This document shows, one piece after another, positions 6,344 through 14,193 of a stretch of 35,141 nt of DNA; position 1 is the first letter of the stretch, and every line of letters begins with the position of its first letter. The stretch lies in contig JAILHV010000009.1 of NCBI GenBank assembly GCA_024695625.1, positions 1 through 35,141 of the forward strand, in the 5' to 3' direction. The notes under the pieces were generated by a model, which saw only the letters and a program-made list of their open reading frames with translations, had not been told where the DNA came from and did no database searches. The DNA comes from Treponema sp. (GTDB lineage: Bacteria; Spirochaetota; Spirochaetia; Treponematales; Treponemataceae). The position numbers and the translations under genes are program-made.

Positions 6344-7837
6344 CTAATACTGAACCCCAGTAAAAAGTTCAAACTGCTCGTAGCCCTGGTACTTTAACAT
6401 GGAATATCCGTTGCAAACTTTGCAGCCCGCACGTGCAGCCCTTTCCATAACAGGCGTTACTTCCGGAACGTAGATAATGTCAAAGAGCATTTCCTTTCCC
6501 GTAAAATCGTAAAAGAAAATCGGATCGTTTTCTTCTGTAGAAGGCGGCTGGCACCCCATTCCCTTTGATGTTGTCTGAATTATTATGTCGCTGTACTTTT
6601 TTAGCATAGGGCCAGAATCTTCGGAAAGAGACGCATACTTAAAGTCGTACTTGTCCGCAAGGAGTTTTGCCCTTGCAATCGTTCTGTTAAAAATGCATGC
6701 GTTACCGTGAAGTTTTTTTACCGCATAGGCAATAGCCTTTGAAGCCCCGCCCGAACCTATGATTGCAACCTTTTTATGCGCAAGACTCTTAAGTCCTGTA
6801 AACTCCAGAAGCGCCCTTGTAAAACCTGTAACGTCGGTGTTGTATGCGTGCCAAGAATCGTGCGAATGAACAACCGTGTTGCATGCACCAATGTCCTGTG
6901 CAATAGGGTCTACGTCTTTTATTTCGTCAATAACATCTTCCTTGTGGGGAATCGTAACAGACATTCCTTCCACGCCAACAACGTTTGCAAAATAAAATGC
7001 CTGCTTAAGTTTTTCCGCACGAATGGGAATGTAAACAGAATTCATATCGTGGTTCATGTAGCCGGTATTGTGCAAAAGCGGACTGCTCGTAGCAGAAAGT
7101 GGCCATCCCGTAATGCCAAAGATTTTTGTGTTGTCATCAATCTTGCTAAAGTGGTAGGTGTCGCTCAGCGTAACAGGATCCACATGCGCAAGTGACTGGA
7201 GGGAAGAAGAACATTCCTGTGGAGACGAATAAGTTAAAAAATTCTTTAGCTTTGCACTAAGCAGTCTTGTGGGAACACCAAGCGGCCCCATGGCAAGAAG
7301 GATGTGGTTGTTGTCCTTAAATTCCTGGGCCTGGGCAAAAAGCTTTGTAACGTCATCGAGTGAATGCGGCATAAAAGCAATCTTTGGAATTTCGTAACCG
7401 GTTGTGCAAAGCTGGCGCAAACGCGAATGAATGTCAGAAATAGGATTTTCCATGTCGTGAACGCTGCGGATAATTTTTATTCCGTATGCCATTGCCGCGT
7501 CCTGCAAACTTGGAATGTGAAAGTCTTCCTCAAAATCAACGTACTTAAAATTTTTGCTTGCATCAGAATCAGCAAAAGAAAGAGCCCTTGCAAAAAGAAC
7601 CGTGCGGCTGGCTTCACCTTCAATATATTTTCCGCCATCAACACGCCGCCTTATCGTCAGAATACAGGGCAAGCCCGCCAAGCGCGGAAATTTTCTTGTA
7701 AAGAAACGCTCATCCTCATTCAGAAAATCAACCCGCAATTCTGCAATGTCAACATACTTACGGTATTTGTTCAGAAGCTCCAAGTCTTCGTCCAGAGTGC
7801 TGCCTGTAAGGGTAAGGCACATCAAGGGTCTTTCCAT
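6344..7837 (-). CDS. aroDE: Bifunctional 3-dehydroquinate dehydratase (type I) / shikimate dehydrogenase
   Basis: Catalyses two successive shikimate-pathway steps: dehydroquinate to dehydroshikimate, then NADPH reduction to shikimate. Residues 1 to about 215 are a type I dehydroquinase; His127 (SVHD) and the Schiff-base Lys152 (PKIAF) match the active-site pair. Residues about 238-497 are AroE: FGITGWPLSATSSP binds shikimate, Lys299 in VTIPHK and Asp335 in YNTDVTGF are the catalytic pair, and GSGGASKA is the NADP-binding loop. The 497-residue length fits a simple two-domain fusion, the same order as in plants and several bacteria. The ATG has GAGG six bases upstream. It is transcribed with rpiA and diverges from the nicotinamidase-like gene. 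Confidence 0.95.
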   Translation of the reverse strand: MERPLMCLTLTGSTLDEDLELLNKYRKYVDIAELRVDFLNEDERFFTRKFPRLAGLPCILTIRRRVDGGKYIEGEASRTVLFARALSFADSDASKNFKYVDFEEDFHIPSLQDAAMAYGIKIIRSVHDMENPISDIHSRLRQLCTTGYEIPKIAFMPHSLDDVTKLFAQAQEFKDNNHILLAMGPLGVPTRLLSAKLKNFLTYSSPQECSSSLQSLAHVDPVTLSDTYHFSKIDDNTKIFGITGWPLSATSSPLLHNTGYMNHDMNSVYIPIRAEKLKQAFYFANVVGVEGMSVTIPHKEDVIDEIKDVDPIAQDIGACNTVVHSHDSWHAYNTDVTGFTRALLEFTGLKSLAHKKVAIIGSGGASKAIAYAVKKLHGNACIFNRTIARAKLLADKYDFKYASLSEDSGPMLKKYSDIIIQTTSKGMGCQPPSTEENDPIFFYDFTGKEMLFDIIYVPEVTPVMERAARAGCKVCNGYSMLKYQGYEQFELFTGVQY

Positions 7838-8020
7838 AAAAACCTCATTTTTCGCCGTCTTTAAATATGCAATATACTATCACAAAAGCGCGCAATATTC
7901 TATAGAAAATTTGGTAGGCTTATATTCACCTTTAAACCGCTGATTGTTTTTTTTCCGCACAATTGATATACTTAAGCCGTAACCTAGGGTTCTAACAAGT
8001 CTTATAACAAAGGGTGTTCC

Positions 8021-8554
8021 ATGAAAAAGATTCTTGTAGTCATCGACATGCAAAATGATTTTATTGACGGTTCTCTTGGCACAAAAGAGGCTCAGTCAAT
8101 CGTTCAAAACGTAAAAGAAAAAATTGCAAAGTACGCAGAGCCAAACTGCGCCGTTTTTGCAACCCGCGACACGCATACAGAAAATTATATGCAGACGCAG
8201 GAAGGACAAAACTTGCCTGTAGAACACTGCATCAAAGGCACACACGGATGGCAAATCAACAGCACAATTGCAGCCGAACTGGAAAAAGCAAATGCTACCA
8301 TTATAGACAAGCCAACATTCGGTTCAATGGAATTGCAGCAGACAATTTCTGAACTTTCTTCCATTGAACAAATAAAGATTGAATTGGTTGGTCTTTGCAC
8401 GGACATTTGCGTTGTCTCAAACGCATTGCTCTTAAAGGCAAGAATGCCGGAAGTTTTCATTAGCGTAGACCCATCATGCTGTGCAGGCGTTACCCCCGCA
8501 AAACACGAAGCCGCACTGGAAACAATGCGCTCCTGCCAGATTTCTATCTCGTAA
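8021..8554 (+). CDS. Cysteine hydrolase of the isochorismatase/nicotinamidase family
   Basis: A 177-residue protein with the family triad Asp9 (VVIDMQNDF), Lys97 (IIDKPTF) and Cys130 (CTDICV). A likely metal site comprises Asp49, His52 and His69. The metal-site residues and the THGW segment favour a nicotinamidase-like amidase (nicotinamide to nicotinate for NAD salvage), but relatives use other amides, so the substrate is not certain. Nicotinate mononucleotide is the CobT co-substrate, though this gene is on the opposite strand and not in that operon. Its last 11 bases overlap the end of cbiB tail to tail. AAGGGTG precedes the ATG. Confidence 0.85.
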   Translation: MKKILVVIDMQNDFIDGSLGTKEAQSIVQNVKEKIAKYAEPNCAVFATRDTHTENYMQTQEGQNLPVEHCIKGTHGWQINSTIAAELEKANATIIDKPTFGSMELQQTISELSSIEQIKIELVGLCTDICVVSNALLLKARMPEVFISVDPSCCAGVTPAKHEAALETMRSCQISIS

Positions 8555-9512
8555 GAAAAAGCCTTACAGCGCAAAAGACCAAGGCTGCCAGCAAGGAAGA
8601 TGCATACATCAATCTGCACGAACGCCTAATGTCTTTTGCGCAGGGCTTACGTATTTCATCCCCCAAAAATTCCTTGTGCTCCAAAATGCCACCATACAAA
8701 GCATCTCCCCCCAGCTGAATTTCCATTGCTCCAGCATAGACGCTTTCTGTCTGCGCAGAATTTGGACTTTGATGCTTGTAACGGTCCCGCCTAAAAATTC
8801 TAAAAGCATTTCCCGCCTTAAGCCTTAGCAGGGGGCAAGAGGCAATTGCAAAGATGGCGCTAAGCCTTGCAGGAATAAAGCCAAACAGGTCATCGCATCT
8901 TGCGGCTGCGGTTCCAAAAAAACGGTAGCGGTCATTCTTATACCCCACCATCGAATCCATCGTGTTTATGGCTTTGTAAACCATTCCCAAGACAGGCCCG
9001 CCCAATGCCATGTAAAAAAGCGGGGCAATCACTCCATCATTTGAATTCTCCGCTACGGTTTCCACGGTTGCCTTTACAATTTCTTCTTCCGCTAAATTTT
9101 GCGTATCGCGTCCAACTATACGGCTAAGCGCAAATCTAGATTCCTCTATTGAAGAAGCCTGCATTTTTTTTAGGACATTCATGCTTTCTTTTTTTAAGTC
9201 ATTAGCCGCAATGCACCAGTAGCAAAGAAGCACCTCAATAGCAAAGCCCGCTACAAAATGCATCTTGTAAGAAAAATGCACCAATGCAAAGGTTATGCCG
9301 CCAGTAATCAAAAGCACCAAAAACACAAGTACAAAACCCATTACCCTCTGTCTAGCTTTTGTATCCGATGAATTTAAAAGCCCTTTTTCCAAAAGAGAAA
9401 TCAAGGCTCCAATAAAGCGCACAGGATGAGGCATACAGTGAGGGTCGCCAATAAAAAAGTCCAGGACAAAGCCCGCTACAATTGCAAATACAATATGATA
9501 CTTTTCCAACAT
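8544..9512 (-). CDS. cbiB: Adenosylcobinamide-phosphate synthase (CbiB)
   Basis: Membrane enzyme that attaches (R)-1-aminopropan-2-yl phosphate, made by CobD, to adenosylcobyric acid. The 322 residues include DFFIGDPHCMPHPVRFIG at the N-terminus, ETVAENSNDGVIAPLFY, NTMDSMVGYKN and SPNSAQTESVYAGAM, all family landmarks. There are several membrane segments, including about residues 8-20, 55-78 and the C-terminus. It is the last gene of the cobalamin run; its start abuts the cobS stop with no gap. Its 3' end runs 11 bases into the convergent nicotinamidase-like gene, so no room is left for an operon terminator between them. Confidence 0.96.
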   Translation of the reverse strand: MLEKYHIVFAIVAGFVLDFFIGDPHCMPHPVRFIGALISLLEKGLLNSSDTKARQRVMGFVLVFLVLLITGGITFALVHFSYKMHFVAGFAIEVLLCYWCIAANDLKKESMNVLKKMQASSIEESRFALSRIVGRDTQNLAEEEIVKATVETVAENSNDGVIAPLFYMALGGPVLGMVYKAINTMDSMVGYKNDRYRFFGTAAARCDDLFGFIPARLSAIFAIASCPLLRLKAGNAFRIFRRDRYKHQSPNSAQTESVYAGAMEIQLGGDALYGGILEHKEFLGDEIRKPCAKDIRRSCRLMYASSLLAALVFCAVRLFLTR

Positions 9513-10277
9513 TTAAAACCCAAGCAAAATAAAAATTCCAGAAGAAGCCGCAGCAATAGTTTCTGCCATGCAGACAAACCATCCGCAAAGGTCGCCTGTA
9601 ACCCCGCCAAATTTATTCCGCGCCATAAGCCTAAAGTAGATAAAAAACAATGCAAGAAGAACAATCATGCAGCTACCGCTTATTGGCGAAAGGTAAAGCA
9701 TTGCAAAAGCACACAAAAGCCATTCAAGCACAAGCACGGCATTTGTTATTTTCTTTGCCGCCGTACTTGAAAAAGCATAAAGCGTTCCGTCATTTTTTGC
9801 GCATTTAAAATTAACAGCCGCAAAAGCACTGAATATTCTAGAAAGTGCAAAAGAAAGACACCATGAAAAAAAGCTACAGTTGAATCCAAAGGCAGATGCA
9901 AAGGCCAAATAGATAAGACACAAAAGCAAAAATTTTATTACCGCAAATGAGCCTATGTGGGGATCCTTTAAAATAAGAAGTTTTTCCTCTTTGCTTTTAT
10001 AAGAAGACAGGGCATCGCTTGTGTCCAAAAAACCATCCGCATGGATTTCCCCTGTTACCAGCAAGGGAATGGCCAGCATAGGAAGGGTTTGCAAAAGCAA
10101 GTTGGCAGAATACCTTTGGCATAAAAACATCCAGCAAAAAAGCAGCGCCCCTGTAACAGCCCCCACGAAAGGGAAAAAGCAAAGCGCATAACGCAGATTC
10201 TTTTCATTCCATTCCACACGCGGCATTGGAATTTTTGAGTACATGGAAAATGCAACGGCAATAGATTTTACTATCAT
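9513..10277 (-). CDS. cobS: Adenosylcobinamide-GDP ribazoletransferase (cobalamin synthase)
   Basis: Joins adenosylcobinamide-GDP with alpha-ribazole (or its phosphate) in the membrane to form the complete coenzyme. The 254-residue polytopic protein carries the acidic motif GEIHADGFLDTSDAL and a second conserved loop, FGGVTGDLCGW, both expected to bind the metal and nucleotide. The ATG directly follows the TGA of the upstream phosphatase gene, with GGGGGAAG just before it, and its stop abuts the start of cbiB. Such spacing indicates tight translational coupling of the final assembly enzymes. Confidence 0.96.
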   Translation of the reverse strand: MIVKSIAVAFSMYSKIPMPRVEWNEKNLRYALCFFPFVGAVTGALLFCWMFLCQRYSANLLLQTLPMLAIPLLVTGEIHADGFLDTSDALSSYKSKEEKLLILKDPHIGSFAVIKFLLLCLIYLAFASAFGFNCSFFSWCLSFALSRIFSAFAAVNFKCAKNDGTLYAFSSTAAKKITNAVLVLEWLLCAFAMLYLSPISGSCMIVLLALFFIYFRLMARNKFGGVTGDLCGWFVCMAETIAAASSGIFILLGF

Positions 10278-10871
10278 TCAACTTCCCCCGACAAAATCTA
10301 ATTTTTCATAGCAGGCATTTTTTCCGTCCAGACAAATTTTATAGCCCTGGCCGCAAGCGCACCGCCATTCGTAAAAGTTTTTATTTTCATCAGGAAAGAA
10401 ATATTGCATAATTGCAACCACAGGACCTCCGTGTGTAAAAATTGCAATTCTTTTTTCTTCTTTTTCAGCAAGCAATTTTTTTATAAAAGATATTACTCTG
10501 TCCTTCATCTGCAAAGAGCTTTCTCCTCCGGGGCAAACATTCAGTTCGTTGCAGCCGGAAATCCACATCTGGTACTGCCACTTGTCCTTTAGCTCATCGT
10601 AAGAATGGCATTCAAAAATTCCAAAGTCAATTTCCCGCAATGCCGCTTCTTTTTGGTAGTCTACACCCGGATAAAGAATTTCAAGACTCATGTCTGTCCG
10701 CTTCATTCCACTTGAATAAAAAGAATAGCCTAGAAGATCTGGCATCATCCCCTTTTGTTTTTGCAGCAATTCAATTCCCTTACTGCTTAGAGGAACATCT
10801 GTTTTTCCGCAGTACAAATGCTGCTCTGCTTCTTTTGTAAGCCCATGGCGGAAGAGGTAAATCGTGGTCAA
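10278..10871 (-). CDS. cobC: Alpha-ribazole phosphatase (CobC-like histidine phosphatase)
   Basis: A 197-residue branch-1 histidine phosphatase with RHG at residues 8-10 (His9), Glu80 in REIDFG and a second His147 in THGG, followed by PGGES. In the pathway it removes the phosphate from alpha-ribazole 5'-phosphate or from adenosylcobalamin 5'-phosphate. Fold and position between cobU and cobS make this assignment likely; the motif LYCGKTDVPLSSKG is typical of CobC-type members. The start is TTG, chosen because GGGGG lies six bases upstream and no ATG precedes the RHG motif. Confidence 0.88.
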   Translation of the reverse strand: MTTIYLFRHGLTKEAEQHLYCGKTDVPLSSKGIELLQKQKGMMPDLLGYSFYSSGMKRTDMSLEILYPGVDYQKEAALREIDFGIFECHSYDELKDKWQYQMWISGCNELNVCPGGESSLQMKDRVISFIKKLLAEKEEKRIAIFTHGGPVVAIMQYFFPDENKNFYEWRCACGQGYKICLDGKNACYEKLDFVGGS

Positions 10872-10874
10872 AGT

Positions 10875-11801
10875 TCACCCCCGCATTTCTTGAGCAAGGC
10901 CAAAGCAAACCCTTTCGCAATAAGATTCCTTTGCAATCATCTGAAAATATTCCCCTGTTTTTTCTCTCCATTCACGAAGGTCTTTTTCCATAGGCACCAC
11001 TCCACAAAAAATATCCGTAGCAATAAAAACAGTATCTTTTTTCCAGTCCATCTTTGGCTGAATTTTATTCTTCATGCAAAACCAGATATAATTTTCAAGA
11101 TAGGCAATGCAGCGCTTAGAAAAATCCGGCTCCACATCTTTTTTGCAAATACAAATGTCATCGCTGCCAAGGCAAAAGCGTTTCTTTGCATACTCAAGCT
11201 TGCCGTTATGGGCACCGCCTGTTACAAAAAAATATTTTTTTACTCTTTCACTGTCCTGCAAAATTTTATCTCCGCCTTTCATAAAATTAGCATAACCGTT
11301 TTTTACTTCAACCACAATATCAGAGAGGCCACAAATAAAAGAAGACGCATTTGCAAGAAGGTGCCTAAAAGCTTCCGTTTCCATTCCGTAGCTTTCCGCA
11401 TCAGAAAAAATGGAATCGCAGACAAACACACAGTTTTTACCTTTTGCCACAAAGACGTCCAGCATCTCCTTTAACTTTTTCCAAGAATCAAAATGAACTT
11501 CACAATCCTTAAACATGATATTGGAAAGCAAAGATGTAAGACTTTCCACCAAAAAAGTTCCATACGGATTATTTTCTTTACCATCAAAAATTTCATCAAT
11601 GTCGTATGGACATTCAATAGTTTTAAATCCAAGGCCCGAGCGGGACTCTATATGCTTTTTTATTCTCTCTTCATCTTCCCCATCGTGGGGAATCATAGTG
11701 GCAACATAATAAAGATTCTTCCTTTCCGAAATTTTTACAGAAAGATTTTGAGCAAAATCACTTTTTCCGCTTTTTGAACCGCCAAAAACAAAAACAACCA
11801 T
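10875..11801 (-). CDS. cobU: Adenosylcobinamide kinase / guanylyltransferase with a second, shortened CobU-like domain
   Basis: CobU phosphorylates adenosylcobinamide and transfers GMP to it. Residues 1 to about 190 form a normal CobU: P-loop GGSKSGKS (7-14), YYVATMIPHDGEDEERI, and His50 in the RIKKHIESR segment, at the position of the guanylylated histidine. Residues about 191-308 look like a second copy. It has a P-loop-like GGAHNGKLEYA and a C-terminal stretch (TDIFCGVVPMEKDLREWREK) that matches the end of CobU, but the region with the active histidine is missing. A typical CobU has about 180 residues, so this is a tandem fusion with a degenerate second half. The start ATG abuts the cobT stop. 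The kinase/transferase call is secure; the role of the second half is unknown. Confidence 0.92.
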   Translation of the reverse strand: MVVFVFGGSKSGKSDFAQNLSVKISERKNLYYVATMIPHDGEDEERIKKHIESRSGLGFKTIECPYDIDEIFDGKENNPYGTFLVESLTSLLSNIMFKDCEVHFDSWKKLKEMLDVFVAKGKNCVFVCDSIFSDAESYGMETEAFRHLLANASSFICGLSDIVVEVKNGYANFMKGGDKILQDSERVKKYFFVTGGAHNGKLEYAKKRFCLGSDDICICKKDVEPDFSKRCIAYLENYIWFCMKNKIQPKMDWKKDTVFIATDIFCGVVPMEKDLREWREKTGEYFQMIAKESYCERVCFGLAQEMRG

Positions 11802-12890
11802 TTAAAAATCTCTCTGCTTTCGTATTTCAGTTAAATAAGAATCGTCAATCCCGGCGCCAGTAAAAGATGCCATATCGTTCATAATTACACAAGCTGCCTT
11901 TATAATCTCAAAAGCAAGGGGACATCCGCTGCCTTCACCCAAGCGCATGTTCAAGTCAAGGAAGGGTTTTACGCCAACCTCTTCAGCCGCAAGAAGAAAG
12001 CCTCTTTCCTTTGACTTATGCGAAGGAATAAAATAGCCCGCGCTTACACTTGAAATTCTTTTTGCACACAAGGCCGAAACCATAGAGATATATCCGTCAA
12101 TCACAACAGGCAGTCTGCATTGCGCCGCACCAAGAAAAACTCCGCACATGGCCGCAATATCAAAGCCCCCGACTTTTGCAATCACATCCAAAACATCACT
12201 TGGATTTGGTTCGTTTATGTCCAAGGCCATTCTTATTACCTTCTTTTTCTTTGCAAAGGCTTGGTCTGTAATTCCGCCACCCCTTCCGGTAATTTTTTCA
12301 GGATCTTCATTTGTTAGGGCACACAAAACAGCTGTAGAAGTTGTTGTGTTTCCTATCCCCATTTCTCCTGTTCCCAATATTTGCACACCGTCATCCTTTG
12401 CTTTTTTTGCAAGTTCAATTCCTGTTGCCAATGCGGCAAGACATTCTTCCCTGCTCATCGCAGGTGCCTTTGAAATATTGTTCGTAGAACGGCGGATTTT
12501 TTTATTCAGAATTTTATCGCAGCTGTAGTCGCATTTTATGCCCACATCAACAACCTGAACTTCGCAGCCAAACTTTTTTGCAATGGCAGACATTCCGGTT
12601 TTGTATTCAGTCATATTCACGGCCTGAGATGCAGTTACACTTTGAGGAGCAGAAGCAACCCCCTCTTGGGCAACACCGTTATCGGCACACAGAACAATTA
12701 TTCGCTTTTTTTCAACCGTGTTTTTTATACTTCCAGTTATTCCGGCAAGTTGAACGGCAAGTTCTTGTAGCATTCCAAGGCTACTCGGAGGCATTGCAAG
12801 ATTTGCCTGATACTTTCTTGCATTCTCACAAGCAGACAAATCCAGAGGCTTTATGGAATTTACAAAACCGTAAAATTCATCTTCCGTCAT
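11802..12890 (-). CDS. cobT: Nicotinate-nucleotide--dimethylbenzimidazole phosphoribosyltransferase
   Basis: Makes alpha-ribazole phosphate from nicotinate mononucleotide and a lower-ligand base. The 362-residue length is normal. Landmarks are PPSSLGMLQELA, LCADNGVAQEGVASAP, GTGEMGIGNTTTS, GRGGGITD and the catalytic Glu319 in MRLGEGSGCPLA. The sequence does not tell which base is used; no bluB or bza genes for making dimethylbenzimidazole are present, so the base may be scavenged. The ATG lies 14 bases inside the end of cobD, and its stop abuts the cobU start. Confidence 0.97.
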   Translation of the reverse strand: MTEDEFYGFVNSIKPLDLSACENARKYQANLAMPPSSLGMLQELAVQLAGITGSIKNTVEKKRIIVLCADNGVAQEGVASAPQSVTASQAVNMTEYKTGMSAIAKKFGCEVQVVDVGIKCDYSCDKILNKKIRRSTNNISKAPAMSREECLAALATGIELAKKAKDDGVQILGTGEMGIGNTTTSTAVLCALTNEDPEKITGRGGGITDQAFAKKKKVIRMALDINEPNPSDVLDVIAKVGGFDIAAMCGVFLGAAQCRLPVVIDGYISMVSALCAKRISSVSAGYFIPSHKSKERGFLLAAEEVGVKPFLDLNMRLGEGSGCPLAFEIIKAACVIMNDMASFTGAGIDDSYLTEIRKQRDF

Positions 12891-14193
12891 TTTCTTTTAA
12901 AACCTTCTTTAATGCAGATAGCAGTATTTTATTTTTCCTTCTTGTCTGAATTGCAATCCTAACAAAGCCTTTTCCCAAGTTTTTAAAATCAGAGCAATCC
13001 CGCACAAGAATCCCGTCATCCAAAAGTTTTTCAAAGACATTTTCTTTTGTTTCTGCAAGAATAAAATTCCCGGCACTTGGATAAACCTTCATTCCCAAAG
13101 ACGACAACTTTTCTTCCAAAAAAAGCCTTTCCCGTTCAATCACACAAATTGTTTTTTTTATATAACTTTCCTGAGTCAAAGCAACAAGACCAGCCGCCTG
13201 TGCCAAAGATGAAACATTCCATTCACTCTGCAAAAATTCCATCTGTTTTACAACACCCGAATCTGAGCAAATTGCATACCCAAGCCTTAACCCTGCCATG
13301 GCATATATCTTGGTAAAGGCATTAATCAGAATAATGTTTCTATGAGCACAAACATATTTGCATACACCCGCATTTTTTTTCTGATCAACAAAATCCATAA
13401 AACATTCATCAACAACCAGAGTAATGTTTTTGCTAGTGCAAAGCTCAATAATTTCTCCCAAAAGCTCTTCTTCTATAATGGCAGATGTTGGATTGTTGGG
13501 GTTGCACAAAAAAATAGCATCCAAGTCATCTGTTACGCAAGAAATAAAATCTTTTGTTAATGCAAAGCCATCCTCTCTTTTTAGGTCATAATACCTTGGC
13601 CTAATACCGCAGCCAAGCAAGGCCCTTTCATAGCCGCCAAAAGTGGGAGCAAGAAGGAGAACCCGTGTTTTCCTCTGACTCTGTAGCCATCTTGCAATAA
13701 GAGTTATCAGATCAGAAGCCCCATTCCCAATCAGAACATTATTTTGTCCAACATTTTTTTTAGCGGCAATGGCATTTTTTAAATTTTGGCATTTTTTGTC
13801 AGGATAAAAAGAAGCCGTTTTTACACTCTTTTTTATTGCAGCCTTAACTCTTACAGGCATTCCTAAGGGATTTACGTTTACAGAAAAATCATATTTTATC
13901 CGCTTTGAACTTTCCCCACCATGAACATATTCTTTTAAGCCTTCTTCTGCTACAGGCTGCGCCTTTAAAAGAGAAATCACTTTGGGGTAATTATCCTTCA
14001 AATGGGGAAAAACACAGTCTGTGCACTTTTTTATTTTTACACCATTCCTTTCAATAAAGACAGGATTTCCCGGGCAGTTTGCAAATGTATAAAAGGGGCA
14101 AAAGCAGAACATGCAGTTTATACTATCGCTACCTTTGTGGCAGGGATAATATTTGCATTCATGGTTTTCAAAATAACAAAAATCATCTTTCAT
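12877..14193 (-). CDS. cobD: L-threonine-O-3-phosphate decarboxylase with an N-terminal Cys-rich domain
   Basis: The PLP-dependent part (about residue 85 to the end) makes (R)-1-aminopropan-2-ol phosphate, the linker that CbiB uses. It shows FSVNVNPLGMP, IGNGASDLI, LCNPNNPT and the PLP lysine Lys295 in NAFTKIYAMAGLRLGY. Histidinol-phosphate aminotransferases share this fold, but operon context favours CobD. Residues 1 to about 75 are extra: nine cysteines (6, 13, 18, 27, 30, 32, 40, 57, 60) resembling the small Cys-rich domain (PF04071-like) often encoded near cobalamin genes, probably binding a metal. The full length is 438 residues against about 360 for plain CobD. It overlaps cbiA by 11 bases and cobT by 14. 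Confidence 0.92.
   Translation of the reverse strand: MKDDFCYFENHECKYYPCHKGSDSINCMFCFCPFYTFANCPGNPVFIERNGVKIKKCTDCVFPHLKDNYPKVISLLKAQPVAEEGLKEYVHGGESSKRIKYDFSVNVNPLGMPVRVKAAIKKSVKTASFYPDKKCQNLKNAIAAKKNVGQNNVLIGNGASDLITLIARWLQSQRKTRVLLLAPTFGGYERALLGCGIRPRYYDLKREDGFALTKDFISCVTDDLDAIFLCNPNNPTSAIIEEELLGEIIELCTSKNITLVVDECFMDFVDQKKNAGVCKYVCAHRNIILINAFTKIYAMAGLRLGYAICSDSGVVKQMEFLQSEWNVSSLAQAAGLVALTQESYIKKTICVIERERLFLEEKLSSLGMKVYPSAGNFILAETKENVFEKLLDDGILVRDCSDFKNLGKGFVRIAIQTRRKNKILLSALKKVLKENDGR

Noticed and set aside
8003..8008. TATAAC as a -10 for the nicotinamidase-like gene
   Set aside because: It touches the ribosome binding site and has no -35 at proper distance.
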